A stretch of 64,000 bases of DNA from Phycisphaerae bacterium (GCA_030432595.1 JAUIGU010000004.1:1-64000), one strand, 5' to 3'; positions 1 through 7,844 are shown, numbered from the stretch's first letter. Numbers and translations are program-made. Notes: a model not told the origin generated them from the letters alone.

Positions 1-10
1 ACCGAAAGAT

Positions 11-74
11 CTTGCGTTCCATCCTGGGCTCCTTGGCGGGAGACCTAGGATGGACGCAAGTGCGCGAAAGCGCA
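11..74. other. Two adjacent hairpins at the left edge
   Basis: Bases 11-25 and 47-60 form a 14-bp inverted repeat with a single bulged T. It is followed at once by TGCGC-GAAA-GCGCA (61-74), a perfect 5-bp stem with a GNRA-type loop. Both lie just beyond the 3' end of cimA, which runs leftwards, so they could be part of its transcript end. No U-run follows. They do not match an RNA family I recognise. Confidence 0.4.
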
Positions 75-127
75 AGGCTTACGGCCGTGGCGCAAAAAGA
101 CCCGTGGGGCTGCGGCTGGCGGGCGGT

Positions 128-1768
128 TTATGCGGTTTGTCGCGAGGTTTCGGTGAGGTGGTAGCGGAATGCGTCGGCGAGGGCCTGCCAGCTTGCGTCG
201 ACGATGTTTTCGTTGACGCCGACGGTGGAGAATTTTTTCGGCGCGCTGCCGTCACTTCCGGGGGTGGGTTTGGTGGAGAACTCGATGACGACGCGGACCT
301 TCGCGGCGGACTCGGCGGTGGGGTTGACGACGCGGACGGCGTAGTCGGTGAGGTGGACGTCGTTGATCTGGGGGTAGTGGTCCTTGAGGCTTTTGCGCAG
401 CGCGGTGTCGAGGGCGTTGACCGGGCCGTCGCCGGCGCCGACGCGGTGCTCGTCCGTTTCGCTTCCGTTTTTGTTGACCTTCAGTTTGACGATGGCCTCG
501 GTGGAGGTGTCGTCGCCGTTTTTTCGGAGGATGATGCAGCGGTAGTGGTCGAGATCCCAGAAGCGGGTCTGGTGGCCGACGAGGTCGTGGGCGAGCAGTT
601 CGAGGGAGGCCTGGGCGTTTTCGAATTGGTAGCCGGCGTGCTCGAGGTCCTGGACCTTCATGAGCAGTTCGCGTTGTTTGGTTTTGTCGGCGTCGAGGCC
701 GAACTTCTGCCCGATGGTGAAGGCGATGTTGGATGCGCCCGAGAGTTCGGAGACGAGGACGCGGCGGTGGTTGCCGACGGAGCCGGGCTCGACGTGTTCG
801 TAGGAGTGGGCGATGCGTTGGACGGCGTGGACGTGCATGCCGCCTTTGTGCGTGAACGCGTTGGCGCCGAGGTAGGGCTGCCCGGGGTCGGGGGTGAGCT
901 GGGCGCGTTCGTAGACCTCGCGCGCGACGTCCGTCAGCTGCGGGAGCGCATCATCGAAGAGGCAGTCGTAGCCCATCTTGAGTTTGAGGTTGGCGGCGAC
1001 GGTGGTGAGGTCGACGTTGCCGCAGCGTTCCCCGATGCCGTTGATGGTGCCCTGGACCTGGACGGCGCCGGCCTCGACGGCGGCGAGCGCGTTGGCAACG
1101 GCGAGGCCGGCGTCGTTGTGGGGGTGGATGGCGAGGCGATTGCCGATTGGTGATTGATGATTGCCGATTTTTTCGGAGACTTCGTGGATTGCCTGGGTGA
1201 TCCAGCCCGGCAGGGAGCCGCCGTTGGTGTCGCAGAGGACCAGCCGGGTCGCGCCGCCGTCGAGCGCGGCCTGCAATGTCTGGAGCGCGTAGTCGGGGTT
1301 GGCTTTGTAGCCGTCGAAGAAGTGTTCGGCATCGTAGAACACGTCTTCCACATGGTCGGCCGCGGCACAGAAGCGGACGGAGTCGCGGATCATGGCGAGG
1401 TTTTCTTCGCGGGAGACGCGGAGGACTTCATCGACGTGGAGGTCCCAGGTCTTGCCGACGATGGTGATGACGGGCGCGCCCGAGTTGACGAGCGCGTTCA
1501 TCCCTTCGTCTTCTTCCGGGGCGATGGCTTTGCGGCGGGTCATGCCGAAGGCGCAGACCTTGGTGTGCTTAAGGTCGAGGTCGCGGGCCTGCTCGAAGTA
1601 GGCGACGTCCTTGGGGTTGGACAGCGGGTAGCCGCCCTCGACGTAGTCGACGCCGAGCGCGTCGAGGCGCTGGGTGATGGCGAGCTTGTCGGTGAGGGTG
1701 AGGGAGACGCCGGCGCCCTGGGTGCCGTCGCGGAGGGTGGTGTCGTAGATCTCGATGCGGCGTTTCAT
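128..1768 (-). CDS. cimA: (R)-citramalate synthase
   Basis: Condenses pyruvate and acetyl-CoA to citramalate, the first step of the threonine-independent route to isoleucine (citramalate synthase branch of the isopropylmalate/homocitrate synthase family). The 546-residue protein starts with the TIM-barrel signature [16 protein letters not shown]. It carries the metal-binding HPHNDAG motif about residue 215, NGIGERCGN about residue 243 and [10 protein letters not shown] about residue 310. The C-terminal 130 residues form the LeuA-type regulatory domain, where isoleucine feedback would act. The ATG at 1768 precedes the barrel signature directly. No Shine-Dalgarno is visible; the upstream transcript is C-rich. 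The leader carries an Ile-codon attenuator (1907-2029), which supports the isoleucine role. A short low-complexity insert (GNHQSPIGN) sits just before HPHND and is encoded by two 10-bp direct repeats 21 nt apart (1139-1148, 1160-1169). Confidence 0.95.
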   Translation of the reverse strand: MKRRIEIYDTTLRDGTQGAGVSLTLTDKLAITQRLDALGVDYVEGGYPLSNPKDVAYFEQARDLDLKHTKVCAFGMTRRKAIAPEEDEGMNALVNSGAPVITIVGKTWDLHVDEVLRVSREENLAMIRDSVRFCAAADHVEDVFYDAEHFFDGYKANPDYALQTLQAALDGGATRLVLCDTNGGSLPGWITQAIHEVSEKIGNHQSPIGNRLAIHPHNDAGLAVANALAAVEAGAVQVQGTINGIGERCGNVDLTTVAANLKLKMGYDCLFDDALPQLTDVAREVYERAQLTPDPGQPYLGANAFTHKGGMHVHAVQRIAHSYEHVEPGSVGNHRRVLVSELSGASNIAFTIGQKFGLDADKTKQRELLMKVQDLEHAGYQFENAQASLELLAHDLVGHQTRFWDLDHYRCIILRKNGDDTSTEAIVKLKVNKNGSETDEHRVGAGDGPVNALDTALRKSLKDHYPQINDVHLTDYAVRVVNPTAESAAKVRVVIEFSTKPTPGSDGSAPKKFSTVGVNENIVDASWQALADAFRYHLTETSRQTA

Positions 1769-1799
1769 GGGGGCTGGGGTTTTGGGGCTTGGGGGGGGT

Positions 1800-1822
1800 G
1801 CCCACGCTGGGACAGCGTGGGC
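1800..1822. repeat. GCCCACG-type hairpin repeat, copy 1
   Basis: GCCCACGCTG at 1800-1809 and CAGCGTGGGC at 1813-1822 form a perfect 10-bp stem with a GGA loop, followed by TTC. It shares the GCCCACG...CGTGGGCTTC shape with copies near 3366, 42007 and 60013. It lies in the cimA leader, between the attenuator terminator and the start codon. Confidence 0.6.
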
Positions 1823-1906
1823 TTCGGGGGTGGTGTCGATGGTTCAGTTTGAATGTGTGGTCGGTCGGGTTTCGGGTGTGGGTGGGGAGTGGGTGGGTGG
1901 GGCGAC

Positions 1907-1930
1907 AAAAAAACCCTGCTTGGGGCAGGG
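1907..1930 (-). terminator. Attenuator terminator in the cimA leader
   Basis: Read on the minus strand: CCCTGC (1930-1925), loop CCCAA, GCAGGG (1919-1914), then seven T (1913-1907). It is a compact intrinsic terminator pointing toward cimA and placed 139 nt before its start. No minus-strand protein gene lies upstream that it could end, apart from the 21-codon leader peptide. Confidence 0.85.
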
Positions 1931-1963
1931 CGACTCGGGATCGTGGGGTGATGGATCGCGGCC

Positions 1964-2029
1964 CTACCGGTGCGGGAGGTTGGAAATAATCGCGATGCGG
2001 ATAATGGGCTGGGACATGCGTGGTCTCAT
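1964..2029 (-). CDS. cimA leader peptide (Ile-rich)
   Basis: This 21-residue peptide reads MRPRMSQPIIRIAIISNLPHR in two pieces: MRPRMSQP, then IIRIAIISNLPHR. Five of residues 9-15 are isoleucine (ATT, ATC, ATC, ATT, ATT), which is far above chance in a GC-rich genome. A second in-frame ATG at 2017 would give 17 residues. The stop codon lies inside the antiterminator arm, 33 nt before the terminator stem. The peptide probably has no function beyond sensing Ile-tRNA supply. The exact start is uncertain because no clear Shine-Dalgarno is seen. Confidence 0.8.
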   Translation of the reverse strand: MRPRMSQPIIRIAIISNLPHR

Positions 2030-2145
2030 CAGAGCATCAGCATAGCGGGGGACCGGGCGGCGGGGCAAGGGGTTCTCGCAGGGAGTGCCCATGCTCTTGG
2101 GGTTTGGTGAGTTTGCGGGGGGCGTCATGGCCGGCCGGGTCGATC

Positions 2146-2151
2146 TATACT
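2146..2151 (+). promoter_or_regulatory. -10 element of ctaA
   Basis: TATACT ends 9 nt before the ctaA ATG at 2161, so transcription would begin within about 3 nt of the start codon (near-leaderless). No good -35 box is seen. The same sequence reads TATAGA-like on the other strand and could also serve the divergent cimA leader. Confidence 0.6.
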
Positions 2152-2160
2152 CTCGGCTCG

Positions 2161-3414
2161 ATGCCTGAGACGGTGAAGTCAAGTGGACCCGGATCGGTTG
2201 CGGGGGCGGCCGGTCGGCCGGCGGTGCGGTACCGGCGGTGGCTGCACGGGCTGGCGATGGCGCTGGTGGCGGCGACTTTCATTCTGGTGGCGATCGGCGG
2301 GTCGGTGACGAGTTATGACGCGGGGATGGCGGTGCCGGACGGGTTTACAACGTTCGGGTATTGGTCGCTGACCGCGCCGCTGGAGGTGTGGTGGCACGAT
2401 TTGGGCACGCGGCTGGAGCACTCGCACCGGCTGAAGGGGTATGTGGTCGGGTGGCTGACGATCGGCGTGCTGGTCGGGGTGTTGGCGACGCAGCGGCGGC
2501 GGCGATGGGTGGTGGGGCTGGCGGTGGGGTTGTTGGTGTTTGTGGTGTTGCAAGGCGTGCTGGGGATTCTGCGGGTGGACGAGGTGTCGCTGTGGCTGGC
2601 GGGGGTGCACGGCGTGACGGGGCAGATCTTCTTGGGGCTGACGGTGGTGATGGCGGCGGCGGTGGGGCGGGTGTGGTTGAAACGGAGTTGGCCTGAAAAC
2701 CATTGTGTCGAGTGCGGCTACAACCTTCGGGGAAACGTCTCGGGTGCGTGTCCTGAGTGCGGTCGTGCCGTTGGAGCGGACGATTGGCCTAAGGCGCAAA
2801 AGGTGCCGAAGCTCGCGTGGGTGTGGTTGGCGTTGCTGTTGGTTCAGTTGTCGTTGGGGTCGGCGGTACGGCACGGGCAGGCGGCGTTGGCGATCCCGGA
2901 CTGGCCGATGCATTACGGGTCGGTGCTGCCGCCGATGAGTGAGGAAGCAGTGGGCGCGGCGGTGGCCGCACTTCCGGAAGCCACCCAGGCGAAGCAGGAC
3001 GCGGCGATGCTCGGCGAGGCGGTGACGGCGTGGCGGGTGCATCTGCACTTCACGCACCGGGTGATGGCGTACGCGGTGACGGTGTTTGGGATCGTGTTTC
3101 TGTCGTGGGTATGGAAGCGCTGGCGGGATACGGTGGACGGAGGGTTGGTGAAACGGGTGGTGCTTTTAGTCGGTGGGTTATTGGCGTTGCAGGTCACACT
3201 CGGGGTGTACACCGTCATCAGTGGCGTACACCCGACGATGGCGACGCTGCACCAGACGGTCGGGGCGGCGCTGCTGGCGGCGTCGGTGTGGTTGGCGGTG
3301 CGGATGAAGTTGGTGGGTGTGGCGCGTGAAGCGACCGAGGTCGAAGGCGACGCCGCGGTTGGGCGGCCCACGGTCTCAGACCGTGGGCTTCAAGGAGCGG
3401 GGGTGACGGCTTGA
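2161..3414 (+). CDS. ctaA: Heme A synthase (COX15/CtaA) with an inserted zinc ribbon
   Basis: Oxidises the C8 methyl of heme O to give heme A for cytochrome oxidase; an integral membrane enzyme. The 417-residue protein has about eight membrane segments in two homologous halves, with the expected heme-ligand histidines: EHSHR, GVHGVTGQ, HFTHR and TLHQTVGA. The ATG at 2161 is chosen over longer in-frame options because it follows the -10 box directly and begins just before the first helix. Oddity: between the two halves lies a four-cysteine module (C182, C185, C197, C200; CxxCGYNLRG...CPECG), typical of planctomycete zinc ribbons and not part of ordinary COX15. Its role is unknown. The gene overlaps ctaB by 4 nt. 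The last codons contain a 23-bp hairpin repeat (3366-3388). Confidence 0.92.
   Translation: MPETVKSSGPGSVAGAAGRPAVRYRRWLHGLAMALVAATFILVAIGGSVTSYDAGMAVPDGFTTFGYWSLTAPLEVWWHDLGTRLEHSHRLKGYVVGWLTIGVLVGVLATQRRRRWVVGLAVGLLVFVVLQGVLGILRVDEVSLWLAGVHGVTGQIFLGLTVVMAAAVGRVWLKRSWPENHCVECGYNLRGNVSGACPECGRAVGADDWPKAQKVPKLAWVWLALLLVQLSLGSAVRHGQAALAIPDWPMHYGSVLPPMSEEAVGAAVAALPEATQAKQDAAMLGEAVTAWRVHLHFTHRVMAYAVTVFGIVFLSWVWKRWRDTVDGGLVKRVVLLVGGLLALQVTLGVYTVISGVHPTMATLHQTVGAALLAASVWLAVRMKLVGVAREATEVEGDAAVGRPTVSDRGLQGAGVTA
3366..3388. repeat. GCCCACGG-type hairpin repeat, copy 2 (inside ctaA)
   Basis: GCCCACGGTCT and AGACCGTGGGC form an 11-bp perfect stem around one central C. The repeat lies within the last 16 codons of ctaA, so it has been taken into the reading frame. 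TTCAAGG follows, as in copy 1. Confidence 0.65.
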
Positions 3415-4400
3415 GCGAGGTCTCGACGAGTCGAGGGCGGGTCGCGCACGCGGAGGTCGCGGTGGTGCCGTCGGTGTGGTCCGATTACTGGGCGCTCACG
3501 AAGCCACGCATCACGCGGATGGTGGTGATCACGGCGGGGCTGGGGTTTGCGGTGGCGGTGGCCGCCGGGGAATCCTGGACGTGGCTGGGCTTGTTCGGGT
3601 CGTTGGCGGGGACGGCGGCGTCGTGCATGGCGGCGGCGGTGTTCAACCAAGTATGGGAGCGGGAGCCAGACGCGAAGATGCCACGCACGATGAACCGACC
3701 GGTGGCGGCGGGACGCGTCGCGCCGGGGCAGGCGGTGTGGTTCGGCGTCGCGCTGGCGCTCCTGGGGCAGGGGTTGCTGTGCGCGTGCGGGACGCCGTTG
3801 GCGTCGGCGATCGCGGGGTTGACGATTTTGAGTTATGTGTTTTTGTACACGCCGATGAAGCGGCGGAGCCCGTGGGCGCTCTGGGTTGGTGCCGTTCCGG
3901 GGGCGCTGCCGCCGGTGATTGGGTACGCGGCGGCGACGCGGAGCACGGACCTGGTTTGGGGCGCGGGCGAGTCGGCGTGGGTGATTGAACACTTTGGTCG
4001 GGTGGATGCGCTCGCGTGGGTGATGTTTGCCGTGATGTTCTTCTGGCAGGTGCCGCACTTTCTGGCGATCGCGTGGAAGTACCGGGCCGACTATGCCGCC
4101 GGCGGCCACGCGATGCGCCCGGTGCTGGACCCGACCGGGCATAGCACCGCGTGGGAGTGCGTGGCGGGCGCGGCGTTGCTACTGATCGCGGCGGTGTCGC
4201 CGGTGGTGTTGGGTCTGGCGGGGTGGGGGTACACGGCCGTGGCCGCGGCGGTGTGCGCGGCGTTCTTGTGGGGCGCTGTGCGTTTTGCCAGAAAGCTTGA
4301 CGAGCGCAGCGCGATGCGGCTGTTCTTCGTATCGCTGGTGGTGCTGCCGGTGTTGCTGGGGGCGTTGACCGCGTCGGCGTGGTGGGCGGCGTGGTCGTGA
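3411..4400 (+). CDS. ctaB: Protoheme IX farnesyltransferase (heme O synthase)
   Basis: Adds a farnesyl group to heme B to make heme O, the substrate of the upstream CtaA. Member of the UbiA prenyltransferase superfamily, 329 residues, with about nine membrane helices. The prenyl-diphosphate/Mg motif reads NQVWEREPDAKMPRTMNRP (about residue 81), and the second conserved loop contains DYAAGGHAMRPV (about residue 227). The TTG start at 3411 overlaps the ctaA stop, so translation is probably coupled. The first 25 residues are a hydrophilic extension, so a downstream GTG is possible. The gene overlaps the ABC ATPase by 4 nt, so ctaA, ctaB and the ATPase read as one operon. Confidence 0.93.
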   Translation: MSEVSTSRGRVAHAEVAVVPSVWSDYWALTKPRITRMVVITAGLGFAVAVAAGESWTWLGLFGSLAGTAASCMAAAVFNQVWEREPDAKMPRTMNRPVAAGRVAPGQAVWFGVALALLGQGLLCACGTPLASAIAGLTILSYVFLYTPMKRRSPWALWVGAVPGALPPVIGYAAATRSTDLVWGAGESAWVIEHFGRVDALAWVMFAVMFFWQVPHFLAIAWKYRADYAAGGHAMRPVLDPTGHSTAWECVAGAALLLIAAVSPVVLGLAGWGYTAVAAAVCAAFLWGAVRFARKLDERSAMRLFFVSLVVLPVLLGALTASAWWAAWS

Positions 4401-5413
4401 GTGGGTCGGAGTTGGCCGAGTTGCCGGGCGTTGATGTTGTCGGGCCGACGAGCGTGACTGAAGCGGCGGCGGTCCGCGTGTCGGGGTTGTCGCACGCCTA
4501 CGCGGGGGGCGTGCAGGCGTTGCGTGATGTCGCGTTTGACGTGCCGGCCGGCTCGGCGTGCGCGGTGGTCGGGCCCAACGGCAGCGGGAAGACGACGCTT
4601 TTTTCGATCCTTTCGACGCAGCTTCGGCCGCGCGTCGCGGAGGGTTCGGGTCACGCGGACGTTTCGTTGCACGGCGAGAACCCGTGGCAAAGCCCCGCGG
4701 CCGTTCGGCGACACCTGGGCGTCGTGTTCCAACACCCCAGCCTCGATATCAAACTCACGGTCGAAGAGAATCTGCGCTACCAGGCCAAGCTCTACGGCCT
4801 GACCGGCGACACGCTGCGTGAGCGCATCGAAACCGCACTCGAATCATCGGGCTTGCGCGAGCGGCGGCGCGACCGGGCCGAGCGGCTCAGCGGCGGGATG
4901 AAGCGTCGGCTCGAGATCGCCAAGGCCACGCTGCACCGCCCGGCCGTGCTGCTGTTGGACGAGCCGGACACGGGGCTGGACGTGCGGGCGTTGCGTGAGG
5001 TGTGGGACCAGCTCGACGCGCTGCGGCGGCAACACGGCACGACGACGCTGATCGCCACGCACCGGATGGACCTCGCCGAGCGCTGCGACCGGGTCGTCGT
5101 GCTGTCGCGCGGCCGGGTCGCGGCGTGCGACACCCCGGCGGGGCTGCGCGGGTCGTTGCCCGGCGGCGTCGTGCGCGTCGAGGCGGACGCGGACCGACTC
5201 CCGACCATCCGCGACGCGGTGGAGCGTTTGCGCCCGACGTGGGCCGACGAAGCGAAGCCAAAGGTCGCGCACGGCGTCGTGATTGCATCGGTTGAAGACC
5301 CCGCGGCGTTTGCCGTCGAGGTCGATCGCACACTGGGTGCCGAAACGCACCGCGTCGCGTTCGGGCGGGCGACGTTGGAGGATGTGTTCCTGGCGTTGAC
5401 GGCGGAGGACTGA
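4397..5413 (+). CDS. ABC transporter ATP-binding protein
   Basis: ATPase subunit of an ABC-2/DrrA-like exporter, 338 residues. Walker A is GPNGSGKTT (59-67), the signature LSGGMKRRL is near residue 164, Walker B/D-loop is LLLDEPDTGLD near residue 185, and the switch His lies in IATHRMD. About 90 C-terminal residues resemble the regulatory tails of this family. The GTG at 4397 is chosen because it overlaps the ctaB stop as GTGA. In related genomes ATPases beside cta genes often serve cytochrome oxidase assembly or export, but no permease gene follows here: pabB comes next. The partner must be elsewhere, so the substrate is unknown. Confidence 0.88.
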   Translation: MSGSELAELPGVDVVGPTSVTEAAAVRVSGLSHAYAGGVQALRDVAFDVPAGSACAVVGPNGSGKTTLFSILSTQLRPRVAEGSGHADVSLHGENPWQSPAAVRRHLGVVFQHPSLDIKLTVEENLRYQAKLYGLTGDTLRERIETALESSGLRERRRDRAERLSGGMKRRLEIAKATLHRPAVLLLDEPDTGLDVRALREVWDQLDALRRQHGTTTLIATHRMDLAERCDRVVVLSRGRVAACDTPAGLRGSLPGGVVRVEADADRLPTIRDAVERLRPTWADEAKPKVAHGVVIASVEDPAAFAVEVDRTLGAETHRVAFGRATLEDVFLALTAED

Positions 5414-5451
5414 GAAAACTTCAACATTCTCCGCATCGTTCTCACCGGGCG

Positions 5452-5457
5452 TATCCT
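5452..5457 (+). promoter_or_regulatory. -10 element of pabB (leaderless pattern)
   Basis: TATCCT ends 7 nt before the pabB GTG at 5465. No Shine-Dalgarno lies between them. This fits transcription starting at or next to the start codon. Confidence 0.55.
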
Positions 5458-5464
5458 GCCCGAC

Positions 5465-6922
5465 GTGTTCCAAGGCCCGCGCACCCAACTCGATTGGACC
5501 CTCGATCCGCTGGACGCGTTGTCGCGTTGGCCGGCCGATCGGCCGGTGATGATGCTGCACTCGGGCCGGACGCACGCGCGGTGGAGCCGGTGGTCGGTGC
5601 TGGCCACGCCGGGTCATGGCGCGGAAGACCGCTGGGTGGCGCAAGGTCCGCCGCGTGCGGCGCTGCGCGAGTTCGAAGACAAGGTCGCCGGCGACGATGC
5701 GTTGTGGGTCGGGTATCTCGGGTACGACCTGGGCCGGCGGATCGAAAACGTCGGCAGCCCGGACACCAAGAACGTCTGGCCCGACGGCTGGATGCGCCGC
5801 TGTCCGGGCTGGCTGCTGCACGACCGCGTGGAAGGGCGGTGGCACGCGTGCGGCACATGGGCCGGGAACACGTACGATTCGGAGGGTAGCGCACTTCCGG
5901 ACGAACTCCGTGATCTTCCGAACGTAGAACCCGCGACCGCGACGTTTCAAACCGGCGAACTCGAAGCGCAGATCGACCGCGATGCATATCTCGACAAGGT
6001 CCGCCGCTGCAAAGACTACATCGCCGCGGGCGACGTGTTCCAGGTGAACTTCACGCAGCAATTCGGCACCGCGTTCGCGGGATCGAGCCGTGGCCTTTTC
6101 GCCGCGCTCGCCGTCGTCTCGCCGGCGTGGTACGGGGCGTACCTCGAGTGCCCCGACATTGGCAGTGACCCGAGCCGAACCGGGGTGGCTGCCGAGTGTT
6201 GGCCCGCCCTCGCGTCCATCTCGCCCGAACTCTTTTTCGAACTCCGTGACGACGGCACCGTGACCACGCGCCCCATCAAGGGCACCGCGCCTGCCGATGC
6301 CTCGCCGGAAGTTTTGGAGAACTCCACCAAAGACACCGCCGAACTCGCGATGATCGTGGATCTTCTGCGCAACGACCTGGGGCGCGTCTGCGCTTACGGC
6401 ACGGTCCAGGTCGCCGAGCCGCGAACCATCGAGCACCACCCGACGGTTCAACACGGCGTCGCCACCGTCACCGGGCAACTCCACCCCAGCCGCGGCCTGG
6501 CCGACCTGCTCCGGGCGGTGTTGCCGGGCGGCTCGATCACCGGCGCGCCGAAGGTGCGGGCGATGCAGATCATCGACGAGCTCGAAGCCGCGCCGCGCGG
6601 CCCGTACTGCGGCGCCATCGGTTGGGTCCAGGGCAACCCCGGAACAACCCGCAACTCACAGAACGCAAACACGCGAACCCCCGCGGCGCACTTCCGTGGC
6701 CGGGCCGCGTTCAACCTCGCCATCCGCACGGTGCTGGTCGCGGAGGGGCGGGCGTCGTTCGGCGTGGGCGGCGGGATCGTCGCGGATTCAACCCCGGCGG
6801 CCGAATACGACGAAACCCTGACCAAGGCCGCGGCGATCCGCCACGCGTTGTCGCGGGGCTCGCCCGGGGCGCGGTCGGCGTGTTCCGCCGTGTCGCCCGA
6901 CTCTGCTAGAGTTTCCTCGTGA
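5465..6922 (+). CDS. pabB: Aminodeoxychorismate synthase component I
   Basis: Chorismate-binding enzyme, 485 residues. It converts chorismate and ammonia (from a PabA glutaminase) to 4-amino-4-deoxychorismate for folate. The C-terminal chorismate-binding domain holds FQVNFTQQF (about residue 193), PIKGTAP (about residue 269), the ENSTKDTAELAMIVDLLRND block and GGSITGAPK. The lysine in PIKGT separates ADC synthases from anthranilate synthases, which have Ala there, so PabB is preferred over TrpE. A low-complexity stretch interrupts the end of the domain (NPGTTRNSQNANTRTP). The start is a GTG behind a -10 hexamer. No pabA or pabC is nearby. The stop overlaps the next start by 4 nt. Confidence 0.9.
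   Translation: MFQGPRTQLDWTLDPLDALSRWPADRPVMMLHSGRTHARWSRWSVLATPGHGAEDRWVAQGPPRAALREFEDKVAGDDALWVGYLGYDLGRRIENVGSPDTKNVWPDGWMRRCPGWLLHDRVEGRWHACGTWAGNTYDSEGSALPDELRDLPNVEPATATFQTGELEAQIDRDAYLDKVRRCKDYIAAGDVFQVNFTQQFGTAFAGSSRGLFAALAVVSPAWYGAYLECPDIGSDPSRTGVAAECWPALASISPELFFELRDDGTVTTRPIKGTAPADASPEVLENSTKDTAELAMIVDLLRNDLGRVCAYGTVQVAEPRTIEHHPTVQHGVATVTGQLHPSRGLADLLRAVLPGGSITGAPKVRAMQIIDELEAAPRGPYCGAIGWVQGNPGTTRNSQNANTRTPAAHFRGRAAFNLAIRTVLVAEGRASFGVGGGIVADSTPAAEYDETLTKAAAIRHALSRGSPGARSACSAVSPDSARVSS
6907..6912 (+). promoter_or_regulatory. -10 element at 6907 (leaderless pattern)
   Basis: TAGAGT ends 6 nt before the GTG at 6919. It lies inside the last codons of pabB and would give an independent leaderless transcript for the lipoprotein/STAS genes. 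Confidence 0.5.
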
Positions 6923-7377
6923 ACATGACCTCTCGGACGATTTCGATGTTCGTCGTGTGCGTCTCGGCCCTGAGCGGGTCGGGTTGGCTGTCCGGGTGCG
7001 CTGCGCCGCCCGTGGAGCCGAGCCTCCAGTCGGACAGCGCCGTGGAGAAGGTACCTGCCCTGATCGATCAGGCGGACCGCGGCGACGACGCCGACTTCCG
7101 TGCATTGGTCGGAAGCCTCGACGACCCGGACCCGGCGGTGCGGCTGTACGCCATCCGTGCCTTGGAAGAGCTCACCGGGCAGACGCACGGCTACCGCTAC
7201 TACCAGCGCACGGCGGAGCGTCGGCCGGCCGTCGAGCAGTGGAAGGCGTGGCTGGCCGAGCGTGAACCCGGGCCCGCGGGCATCCGCTCCGGCGACGGGC
7301 CCCTGACTACCGAGATCGCCGACGGCACGTCCGAACCCACCGACCTGCCCGGCCCCGCCCCCGGAGTTTCGCCATGA
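6919..7377 (+). CDS. HEAT-repeat-like lipoprotein
   Basis: A 152-residue exported protein. Residues 1-27 form a lipoprotein signal with lipobox LSGC (lipidated Cys27). Around residue 70 a single HEAT-like helical pair reads DPDPAVRLYAIRALEELTG, followed by TRYYQRTAERRPAVEQW-like helices. The C-terminal 40 residues are Pro/Gly-rich and probably disordered. The GTG at 6919 fits the -10 spacing and overlaps pabB; ATG 6925 is the alternative. The stop overlaps the STAS gene (ATGA), so the two are probably co-translated. Function is unknown; such short HEAT lipoproteins are common in planctomycetes. Confidence 0.75.
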   Translation: MNMTSRTISMFVVCVSALSGSGWLSGCAAPPVEPSLQSDSAVEKVPALIDQADRGDDADFRALVGSLDDPDPAVRLYAIRALEELTGQTHGYRYYQRTAERRPAVEQWKAWLAEREPGPAGIRSGDGPLTTEIADGTSEPTDLPGPAPGVSP

Positions 7378-7727
7378 GCCTCGACGCCGGCACGCCCCTG
7401 ATCGCCGAAGCCCGGGCCGAGCCCAACGCCCTGGTGGTCCGCCTTACGGGCGACCTGACCATTGTCAACGCCCCCGAGCTGCGCGTCGCGCTGACCAAGC
7501 TGGTCGATGAACACAAGCCCGAAAAGCTCGTGCTCAACTTCGATCAGATCAAGTACATCGACTCGGGGGCACTGGGCGTCCTGATCGAGACGCGCAAGGT
7601 CACGAGCAAGCACGGCGGGCAGGTCGTCCTCACGCACCTCACGCCCGAGGTGCGCGGCCTGATCGGCATCATGAAGCTCGACACCGTGTTCGGCATCATG
7701 GACACCGTGACCGACGCGCTGGCGTGA
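7374..7727 (+). CDS. STAS-domain protein (anti-sigma factor antagonist or MlaB-like)
   Basis: A 117-residue single STAS domain. The loop that is phosphorylated in SpoIIAA-type antagonists is intact: YIDSGALGVL, with Ser64 after Asp63. This fits regulation by a partner kinase of the SpoIIAB/RsbW type. The gene lies 117 bp upstream of an MCE-type permease and ATPase. Because MlaB of the Mla system is also a STAS protein, an alternative role is as the STAS subunit of that transporter. The conserved serine favours the signalling role, the position favours the transport role, and the sequence alone cannot decide. The ATG overlaps the preceding stop. Confidence 0.88.
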   Translation: MSLDAGTPLIAEARAEPNALVVRLTGDLTIVNAPELRVALTKLVDEHKPEKLVLNFDQIKYIDSGALGVLIETRKVTSKHGGQVVLTHLTPEVRGLIGIMKLDTVFGIMDTVTDALA

Positions 7728-7844
7728 CGCGCTGGCATCCGTAACGCAGATGCGGCGACAACTTGCGGACGGCAGGTGCGATAACTCGCGCTTCGGGTCG
7801 CCCGCACGAAGCCCGGGGCCCGCGATGGCCGATTTTACGGGCGT

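Larger units (their letters stand above)
1907..2029 (-). promoter_or_regulatory. Isoleucine transcription attenuator of cimA
   Basis: Seen: an Ile-rich leader peptide (2029-1964), then a terminator (1930-1907), and a 7-nt segment GUAGGGC (1967-1961) spanning the peptide's UAG stop. That segment can pair over 7 bp, with one U-G wobble, with GCCCUGC (1931-1925), the terminator's 5' arm. The pairings exclude each other. By the known logic of amino-acid attenuators, a ribosome stalled at the Ile codons (2005-1985) would leave GUAGGGC free, so the antiterminator forms and cimA is read. A ribosome that reaches the stop would cover it and the terminator would form. The mechanism is inference; the elements are visible. 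Confidence 0.82.

Noticed and set aside
50-1153. 367-codon plus-strand open frame
   Set aside because: It is the antisense of cimA, with Gly/Val/Asp-rich composition typical of the complement of a GC-rich gene and no family features.
4844-6484. 546-codon minus-strand open frame across the ABC ATPase and pabB
   Set aside because: Both plus-strand genes carry complete conserved motifs; the antisense frame is Arg/Val/Gly-rich without domains.
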